From: Cellvibrionales bacterium UBA1854
GTDB taxonomy: Bacteria > Pseudomonadota > Gammaproteobacteria > Pseudomonadales > Porticoccaceae
Assembly: GCA_002338445.1 (NCBI GenBank)
Contig: DDII01000084.1
Location: 1 to 13,817, forward strand
DNA: 13,817 bases
Direction: 5' to 3'
Within the stretch, counting starts at the first letter, position 1. Every line of letters begins with the position of its first letter. Below the pieces are notes generated by a model. That model had not been told where the DNA came from. It saw only the letters and a program-made list of their open reading frames with translations, and did no database searches. Of this stretch, positions 8,893 through 13,817 are shown one piece after another. Both the position numbers and the translations under genes were made by a program.

Positions 8893-9269
8893 TTAGGGTT
8901 GAAATCATTAATTAGAAGAAGCAATCAGCTGAAAATCTTTCTATCTTAAATCGAAGGAACTCAGCATGATTATTTAATCTTATATTAGTAATATGGAAAT
9001 ACTTTGGAATTGCCGTTAATTTTGGAATAGTTCAGATGTTAAAGGGGAGCTGTAACTAGTTATTTTTTGCTCGAGATCAAAGTCATTGGCGGGACTCTCA
9101 ATGCAAGCATTCACTAGGTTTTGCTTCTTATTTTTGCGCTGTTACAGATAAGTATTGATATTTCTCTGCTAAAGTTAATCAAATTAGCCAGGACCTTGGT
9201 GGCTAGTTTTTCTCACTTAGTCGTTCTATTATTTTTTATCTGTGTAAACTGTGTCTAATGAGTAATTGA
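8893..9269. other. AT-rich intergenic region without a gene
   Basis: These 377 bases separate the carboxylase from selA. In all forward frames stops of all three kinds are frequent, and even if TGA is read as a sense codon the longest stretches are short (for instance from the carboxylase stop to TAA at about 8947). No tRNA-like or CRISPR-like structure is visible. The only structured element is the terminator-like hairpin at 9185-9214. A promoter for selA must lie here if the module is transcribed separately, but I see no convincing -35/-10 pair. Confidence 0.6.
9185..9214 (+). terminator. Probable rho-independent terminator
   Basis: An inverted repeat TAGCCA (9185-9190) and TGGCTA (9200-9205) encloses a 9-base loop and is followed by GTTTTTCTC, a T-rich tract on the + strand. 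The stem is short (6 bp) but its position, after the long intergenic stretch and about 55 bases before selA, fits the end of the carboxylase operon transcript. It could equally attenuate read-through into selA. The opposite strand has only a short T run, so it is directional. Confidence 0.5.
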
Positions 9270-10673
9270 ATGACAATAAAAGAAAAGGATTTTGACAGAC
9301 GTCGATTGCTTCCCTCAGTCGATAAGGTGCTTAGACATTCCGGTTTGTTAATCCAGAAATGGGGGCGTATTAGGGTCACTGATTGTCTTAGGAGTGAATT
9401 AATCCGTTTAAGAGCCTTGCCTATTAATGACTTTAGGCAGGAGGTGACACTCGACGAAATAATTAAGATTGTGGAAAATCGTTTGCTTATGTCGGATGAA
9501 TCGAGTTTTCGCCGTATTATTAATCTATCAGGGATCGTCCTGCATACAAATTTGGGCCGCGCTTTACTGCCAAAAAAAGCGATCGAGGCAGTTGTTAGCG
9601 TTGCCTCGTGCCCAACCAATCTTGAATATGATTTGAAATCGGGGGGAAGAGGAGAGCGGGATCATCATGTAGAACAGTTAATTTGTGAGTTAACTGGAGT
9701 GGAGGCTGCAACGGTCGTAAATAATAATGCTGCTGCTTTACTTTTAGTTTTGAATACCTTGGCAGATCAGAAGGAGGTGCCCGTTTCTCGTGGAGAATTA
9801 GTAGAAATAGGGGGAGCCTTTCGAATACCGGATATAATGATACGCTCTGGATGTAAGTTGGTAGAAATTGGCACTACCAATAGGACTCATCTCCGTGACT
9901 ATGAGTGTGCGATAAATCATCGAACTGCACTTCTTTTAAAGGTTCATACATGCAATTTCCGTGTGGAGGGTTTTACTTCGGCTGTGGAGGAAAATAAGCT
10001 ATCGGTTTTAGCGAAACAAAATGGAATCCCATTAGTTGTAGATCTTGGGAGCGGAAATCTGATTGATATGGACAAACTTGGTCTGCCGAGGGAGCCAATC
10101 GTTTCAAAAGCTGTAACTGATGGTGCTGATATCATCACTTTTAGCGGCGATAAACTTCTTGGTGGTCCTCAGTGTGGCATTATCTCTGGTCGAAGGGATT
10201 TAATTAATCGCATTCGAAAGAATCCTCTTAAACGAGCACTAAGACCTGACAAGATGATCTATGCTGCTCTTGCGGAAGTGTTAAAACTATACCGAAACCC
10301 CTGTGAACTCGAGAAAGAGCTGCCTACCATACGTTTTCTCAAGCGGAGCGTGGTGGAGATCGAGGCTCAAGCGAAAAGATTGGTACCGGAACTCTCTGCT
10401 GTTTTGCCAAACGATTATTCTGTGAGTGCGGATATCTGCAATAGTCAAATCGGGAGTGGTGCGCTGCCCGTTGAAAATATTCCCAGTTATGGGTTGATTG
10501 TCTCTGCCGTGAATGATGCTCGGTTAATCCAGTTGTTAAATGCGTTTCGCAAATTGCCTTACCCGGTGGTAGGTCGTTTGAGCAAGGGGAAATTAATTTT
10601 AGACATCAGATGTATGGAGTTGGAGACACAGTTTTCGACCCAGTTAAGCGAATTGGCGGATCTCCTCAAGTGA
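9270..10673 (+). CDS. selA: L-seryl-tRNA(Sec) selenium transferase
   Basis: A 467-residue SelA, the pyridoxal-phosphate enzyme that converts Ser-tRNA(Sec) to Sec-tRNA(Sec) using selenophosphate. In the cytoplasm it forms a large decameric ring in characterised bacteria. The N-terminal domain begins LLPSVDKVLR, matching the usual LPAID-x-LL motif. The core has NLSG-x-VLHTNLGRA near residues 84-97, LEYDLKSGGRG, EXX-LTGVEAATVVNNNAAA, VVDLGSGN and the PLP-lysine motif TFSGDKLLGGPQ-GII with Lys295, the same number as the E. coli catalytic lysine by my count. The length is normal (E. coli 463). ATG 9270 fits the family start; the Shine-Dalgarno is weak. It opens the selA-selB-selC cluster, and its TGA stop overlaps the selB GTG start. 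No selD is in the window, so selenophosphate must come from elsewhere. Confidence 0.96.
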   Translation: MTIKEKDFDRRRLLPSVDKVLRHSGLLIQKWGRIRVTDCLRSELIRLRALPINDFRQEVTLDEIIKIVENRLLMSDESSFRRIINLSGIVLHTNLGRALLPKKAIEAVVSVASCPTNLEYDLKSGGRGERDHHVEQLICELTGVEAATVVNNNAAALLLVLNTLADQKEVPVSRGELVEIGGAFRIPDIMIRSGCKLVEIGTTNRTHLRDYECAINHRTALLLKVHTCNFRVEGFTSAVEENKLSVLAKQNGIPLVVDLGSGNLIDMDKLGLPREPIVSKAVTDGADIITFSGDKLLGGPQCGIISGRRDLINRIRKNPLKRALRPDKMIYAALAEVLKLYRNPCELEKELPTIRFLKRSVVEIEAQAKRLVPELSAVLPNDYSVSADICNSQIGSGALPVENIPSYGLIVSAVNDARLIQLLNAFRKLPYPVVGRLSKGKLILDIRCMELETQFSTQLSELADLLK

Positions 10674-12592
10674 TCGTGGCAATTGCAGGACATGTCGATC
10701 ACGGAAAAACAATGCTGGTTAAACAGTTGACCGGAGTTGATACCGACAGATTAGAAGAAGAAAAGCGTCGAGGGTTGTCGATATCGCTCGGGTTTGCACA
10801 CCGAGAACTGTGTGCAGATGTGAGTGTTGGGTTCGTTGATGTGCCAGGTCATAAAAGCTTTATAAATACGATGATTGCCGGAGTCAGCAGTATTGATCTA
10901 GCACTAATCGTGATAGCAGTAGATGACGGACCTATGCCCCAAACTATTGAGCACTTTGATATTCTCAAGCTGCTTGGTGTGAAGGATTTTGTAATTGTGC
11001 TTACCAAGATTGATAAAGCGGATGATTTTCATCGACGGGACGTCTTGCGCCTGATTAAATCAACCATACCAAATTTCGCAGATTTATTCTTGATAAATAG
11101 TTTGAAACCGAATTCCGGTTTAAATCTATGGAAATATTTGAGTGCTAAGGCAAAAACACTACCTGACAAATCAAAGCAAGGGCACTTTCGTTTGTCGATT
11201 GATCGCTCATTTTTGATTAAAGGAATTGGTCTTATTGTCACTGGCACGGTAACTTCTGGTATTGTCACTGTCGGTGAGGAGTTGCGGATTTTGCCTGGTA
11301 GCCACCGAGTCAGAGTCAAGCAAATTCATGCATTTGACAAAAAAGTCAATTGCGCTCACGTCGGTCAACGCTGCGCTTTGAATATTTCGGGAATAAAAAA
11401 ATCTCAGATTACTCGCGGGGACTGGCTTGTAAGCAAATTATTTGCAAAAGGTACTCCTCGATTCGATGCCCGATTTACACTATTGTCTTCGGCACCCTTT
11501 TCTTTGAAGCATCGCACCCACATAAAACTATACATTGGTGCGAAACAACAACGTGCTCTGTTAATCTTTCACGATAGGGAAAAGCATGGGCTTAAGTTGT
11601 CTCCAGGAAGCACTGCGCTTGTTGAAATTATTACTCAATCGGATCTGGCATGTTGCAGGGGAGATAAATTTATTGTCCGAGATGACAGTGAGTCGTTTAC
11701 TTTGGGAGGTGGCGTTGTGCTGGATCCGGCGGTTGATTCGACAAAAAATTTAACCGAATCTCATCGAGCTTTTTTGTCTGAAAAAGATGATCACCCTCCT
11801 GAGACATTGTTCTCAGTTTTGATTTTAAATTATAAGCAAGTCGTTTCTGTCAAATGGTTTAAAAATATGTTTAATTTACAGACTGAGGAGTTCGAGAGAA
11901 TTTTGCATTCGTTTTCGAAAAAAAAGCGCCTTTTCCAATTCAGCTGGATTGATGAGGAATATATAGTTCTAAAAAGGCAATGGGAATGTTTTGAGAAGTT
12001 TATTCAAGATTCGCTCTATCTTTGGCATAAAAACAATCACGTAGGTCCTGGAATAAAGGAGTGTGATCTTCGAGGACAATTTCAAGACAGATTTGATAAC
12101 GCTTTGTTTGAGTCAGTCGTATCGCAGCTTGTAAAAACAAACCTTATCGAACGATCTGATGGATATATGAATCTACAATCATTTCGTTTTAAGTTAGACA
12201 CATCGCGAAATAGCAACTGGTCATTAATCGAGAACGCGTTGTCTGTGTCTTCCTCTCAGATTTTGGCGTTTCATGATTTATGTTTAGAAATTAACATTGC
12301 TAATGATACTATTTCGGATGTCCTCGGAAAGGCGGTAAAGGAGAAAAGGGTCTACCAACTAGGAGGACAGCGTTATATTCTGAGAGAAAGGCTACGCGCA
12401 CTGATGGCAGCGACTCGAGATTTTGCAGAGCGAGAGCCCACCTTTTCGATTACGCAAATAAAAGAGCAATTAGGTTTGGGACGAAACTCATGTATCGACT
12501 TGATGGAGTATTTTGATTCGATTGGCTTCACTCGGCGGTCTAAAGATCGCCGTTCTGTTTTAAGACCAAGATATGTAGATAGATTATTGTAG
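10670..12592 (+). CDS. selB: Selenocysteine-specific translation elongation factor SelB
   Basis: A 640-residue SelB that binds GTP, Sec-tRNA(Sec) and the SECIS hairpin of selenoprotein mRNAs to decode in-frame UGA at the ribosome. With the start at GTG 10670, the protein begins IVAIAGHVDHGKT as SelB proteins do. The alternative upstream ATG 10610 would add 20 residues with no family counterpart and overlap selA by 64 bases, so GTG is preferred; it gives a GTGA overlap with the selA stop and a GGCGGA about 10 bases upstream. Visible GTPase motifs are G1 GHVDHGKT (7-14), G3 DVPGH (57-61) and G4 TKID (112-115). The segment after DTDRL-EEEKRRG reads LSISLGFAH instead of the common MTIDLGFAY. Domains II and III follow, then C-terminal winged helices that bind SECIS, ending with a MEYFDSIGFTRR-x-x-DRR segment typical of the last repeat. 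The length resembles E. coli SelB (614). Confidence 0.96.
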   Translation: MIVAIAGHVDHGKTMLVKQLTGVDTDRLEEEKRRGLSISLGFAHRELCADVSVGFVDVPGHKSFINTMIAGVSSIDLALIVIAVDDGPMPQTIEHFDILKLLGVKDFVIVLTKIDKADDFHRRDVLRLIKSTIPNFADLFLINSLKPNSGLNLWKYLSAKAKTLPDKSKQGHFRLSIDRSFLIKGIGLIVTGTVTSGIVTVGEELRILPGSHRVRVKQIHAFDKKVNCAHVGQRCALNISGIKKSQITRGDWLVSKLFAKGTPRFDARFTLLSSAPFSLKHRTHIKLYIGAKQQRALLIFHDREKHGLKLSPGSTALVEIITQSDLACCRGDKFIVRDDSESFTLGGGVVLDPAVDSTKNLTESHRAFLSEKDDHPPETLFSVLILNYKQVVSVKWFKNMFNLQTEEFERILHSFSKKKRLFQFSWIDEEYIVLKRQWECFEKFIQDSLYLWHKNNHVGPGIKECDLRGQFQDRFDNALFESVVSQLVKTNLIERSDGYMNLQSFRFKLDTSRNSNWSLIENALSVSSSQILAFHDLCLEINIANDTISDVLGKAVKEKRVYQLGGQRYILRERLRALMAATRDFAEREPTFSITQIKEQLGLGRNSCIDLMEYFDSIGFTRRSKDRRSVLRPRYVDRLL

Positions 12593-12610
12593 GATTCTTA
12601 TTTAAATATC

Positions 12611-12703
12611 GGAAGAGCAACGTTCCTGGTGGAGCGCCTGGTCTTCAAAACCAGTGAGGCGTTTAACTGCGCCTGGTGGGTTCGACTCCTACCTCTTCCG
12701 CCA
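12611..12703 (+). tRNA. selC: Selenocysteine tRNA, anticodon TCA
   Basis: A 93-base tRNA(Sec) that reads UGA. The acceptor GGAAGAG (12611-12617) pairs with CTCTTCC before discriminator G and an encoded CCA (12701-12703). A long 6-bp D stem CGTTCC/GGAGCG with a 4-base TGGT loop is present, as in bacterial tRNA(Sec). The anticodon stem CTGGT/ACCAG (12638-12642, 12650-12654) encloses CTTCAAA, with anticodon TCA at 12645-12647. A long variable arm has the stem AGGCG/CGCCT, and the T arm has a GTGGG/CCTAC stem with loop TTCGACT. By hand folding only 7 acceptor plus 5 T-stem pairs form, one fewer than the usual bacterial 8 + 5. The gene starts 18 bases after selB on the same strand, so it is probably co-transcribed. 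Confidence 0.95.
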
Positions 12704-12731
12704 CTATTACTACATAAAATATTGATTTATA

Positions 12732-12760
12732 TAGAAAAATTAAATATTTGCTGATAAAAT
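12732..12760 (+). promoter_or_regulatory. Possible sigma-70-type promoter
   Basis: TAGAAA at 12732-12737 and TAAAAT at 12755-12760 are separated by 17 bases, and TG lies upstream of the second box in the sequence TGCTGATAAAAT. This is a 4/6 and 5/6 match to the consensus in an AT-rich stretch, so it could arise by chance. If real it would drive the helix-turn-helix gene that starts at 12789 or 12801. Confidence 0.3.
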
Positions 12761-12788
12761 TCCCGAAATAGTTCCCGTTTTCGTAAAG

Positions 12789-13208
12789 ATGTGGACATTT
12801 ATGGAAGCCAACAATTTATACAAAGCAGCACAATTAATGTCCGCTGGTTTTACCACAAGGGACGTTGCTGGTCGGTTTAAGGTTACAGAAAGAACCATAC
12901 GTCGCTGGAAGAAGAATCCCGAATTTAATGCAGAGATAACTCGATTAAATAACAATCGGTCGGTGTTAATCAGTAAGCTTCTTGATGAGCTTTCAATTGC
13001 CAGCTTGAGTTGGGCACTCAATTACATTAACGACATTAGTGGTAATGCTAATGTAAAAGTCAAAATCTTTTCAAAGCTTAATTCTTTGTCTTCTGCTTGC
13101 TATGAAGAGTCCAACGACACTGAAGATGATATCGTTTTGTTTCAAACTGTAATTTCAGAGCTTGATAAGTTGGCTGATCTCAAAAGATCAAGCGGATTTG
13201 ACGACTGA
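12789..13208 (+). CDS. Small helix-turn-helix protein, phage-like
   Basis: A 139-residue protein (135 if it starts at ATG 12801). Near residues 22-42 it has a helix-turn-helix with the pattern GFTTRDVAGRF-x-VTERTIRRW-K, as seen in homeodomain-like DNA-binding proteins. These include helix-turn-helix proteins of phages and small terminase-like subunits; the resemblance is by eye. The rest (about 45-139) is rich in helices, charged residues and leucines, with a C-terminal acidic-then-basic segment; no catalytic motif is visible. It lies about 85 bases after the tRNA(Sec), a type of site often used by integrating elements, but no integrase or att repeat is seen. The Shine-Dalgarno before ATG 12789 is weak; a GTGGA before ATG 12801 is slightly better. 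The TGA stop is followed by 201 further open codons in the same frame, discussed as a finding. No specific function is assigned. Confidence 0.55.
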   Translation: MWTFMEANNLYKAAQLMSAGFTTRDVAGRFKVTERTIRRWKKNPEFNAEITRLNNNRSVLISKLLDELSIASLSWALNYINDISGNANVKVKIFSKLNSLSSACYEESNDTEDDIVLFQTVISELDKLADLKRSSGFDD

Positions 13209-13514
13209 CGGCGTTTTACTGTAGCAAAAGTCATTACGTTTAGTCATAGACGCAACAGACGTTTGGAAAGGGTTGAATACGATGCTTTGATGAACGCGTG
13301 TTCGGCGCATGACCAAGATTCTAGACCAGGGTATGGTGATACCGTTTTACAGTATGTGTTGGATAAAACTTTGCAAAGACCAGAGATATGCGTAATAGTG
13401 GATGACTACATTGCTCCAGATTCTGTCGTGGATTATTCCAAATATAGCCTCGGGAAACCTGGGTATCCGGTCGCTATTAATGAGCCGTTAGCGGGTTCAA
13501 TCGGACCCACCAGT
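13209..13514. other. Stretch without a convincing gene
   Basis: These 306 bases lie between the helix-turn-helix gene and the end of the glycosyltransferase gene, which converge. The + strand is open from the TGA at 13206-13208 onward but the frame runs on as an antisense to the glycosyltransferase, and its translation shows no family I recognise. A 6-bp inverted repeat GGGTTC (13493-13498) and GGACCC (13503-13508), one pair being G-T, encloses AATC but has no T tract on either side, so I do not call it a terminator. Confidence 0.5.
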
Positions 13515-13817
13515 TTAATCCCGAGAATACTCAATTGGTGTAAGACATTCATAAAACTGTTTGGTAGCTTTCTCCCAAGTAAAATCGTGAGCCCGCTCGA
13601 CGGGCAGATGCTTTGGTATTTTCAGTGCTCTGATACAAGCTCTCCCGAGATCTTCGTCAAGCACACCCGCACCGCTATCGCCAATAACATCAATTGGCCC
13701 CTCCACGGGGAAAGCCGCAACGGGCAGGCCGCATGCCATGGCTTCAACCATCACCAACCCGAAAGTGTCAGTGCGGCTTGGGAATACGAAAACATCTGCC
13801 TGATTAAGTAATGCGGC
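13515..13817 (-). CDS. Glycosyltransferase, GT4/group 1 type, C-terminal part
   Basis: The - strand frame is open from the right edge of the window to a TAA at 13515-13517 (reverse complement), giving 100 residues of the C-terminal end of a glycosyltransferase. It shows VFVFPSRTDTFGLVMVEAM, then ACGLPVAAFPVEGPIDVIG, which is the nucleotide-sugar-binding signature of GT-B family 4 enzymes, with a D/E pair in the usual EX7E position. A C-terminal helix WEKATKQFYECL follows. The protein would transfer a sugar from an NDP-sugar to a lipid, glycan or similar acceptor. The N-terminal domain lies beyond base 13817. Its sequence looks more GC-rich than the neighbouring region. An overlapping + strand open frame in the same bases is its shadow. 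Confidence 0.85.
   Translation of the reverse strand, partial: AALLNQADVFVFPSRTDTFGLVMVEAMACGLPVAAFPVEGPIDVIGDSGAGVLDEDLGRACIRALKIPKHLPVERAHDFTWEKATKQFYECLTPIEYSRD

Noticed and set aside
8881..8950. Read-through of the carboxylase TGA to a later TAA as a possible Sec extension
   Set aside because: The carboxylase already ends with the usual DPW-like tail, and the added 18-odd residues show no Sec motif.
12716..12750. AAATATT/AATATTT inverted repeat after the tRNA
   Set aside because: AT-only stem with a long loop in AT-rich DNA; it would be weak and has no terminal T run specific to a terminator.
13263..13811. A 182-residue + strand frame in the last 550 bases
   Set aside because: Most of it is antisense to a clear glycosyltransferase on the - strand, its start is a TTG without a Shine-Dalgarno, and the translation has no recognisable family.
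1..13817. CRISPR array, insertion sequence or long tandem repeats
   Set aside because: No regularly spaced repeats, terminal inverted repeats or transposase-like frames were seen on either strand.

Overview
The window reads as a piece of a gammaproteobacterial, probably marine, chromosome. This rests on moderate to low GC, a selenocysteine tRNA gene with an encoded CCA end, and E. coli-like SelA and SelB; it is an inference, not a proof. All clear genes lie on the + strand except a partial glycosyltransferase entering from the right edge on the - strand.

Region 1 (13-8892) is a tightly packed operon of five genes. They are a conserved hypothetical protein of the kind I recall near UGSC-motif (seleno)proteins, a glutathione S-transferase-like protein, a short-chain dehydrogenase/reductase, a tandem-fused class III (CaiB/BaiF) CoA-transferase, and a single-chain biotin-dependent acyl-CoA carboxylase (BC-BCCP-CT on one 1127-residue chain). 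The three best defined enzymes, together with a GST, suggest a dedicated catabolic or modifying pathway for an unknown organic acid or thiol-reactive compound processed as a CoA thioester. I do not recognise a described pathway with this gene set.

Region 2 (8893-9269) is an AT-rich gap of 377 bases with no gene, ending in a probable intrinsic terminator. Region 3 (9270-12703) is a compact selenocysteine module: selA, selB (restarted here at GTG 10670, overlapping the selA stop) and selC (tRNA-Sec, anticodon TCA) 18 bases after selB. No selD and no certain selenoprotein gene lies inside the window. The best guess for the client selenoprotein is a gene just left of base 1, next to the first gene. 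The tRNA-Sec appears to have a 7 + 5 bp acceptor/T branch instead of the usual bacterial 8 + 5.

Region 4 (12704-13817) holds a small helix-turn-helix protein gene downstream of the tRNA, resembling phage-type small DNA-binding proteins. A stretch without a convincing gene follows, then the C-terminal end of a GT4-type glycosyltransferase on the - strand.

The likely link is that a catabolic operon and the selenocysteine-insertion machinery travel together because one enzyme of the pathway, or a companion just outside the window, needs selenium. The sequence shows the proximity; the functional dependence is inference.
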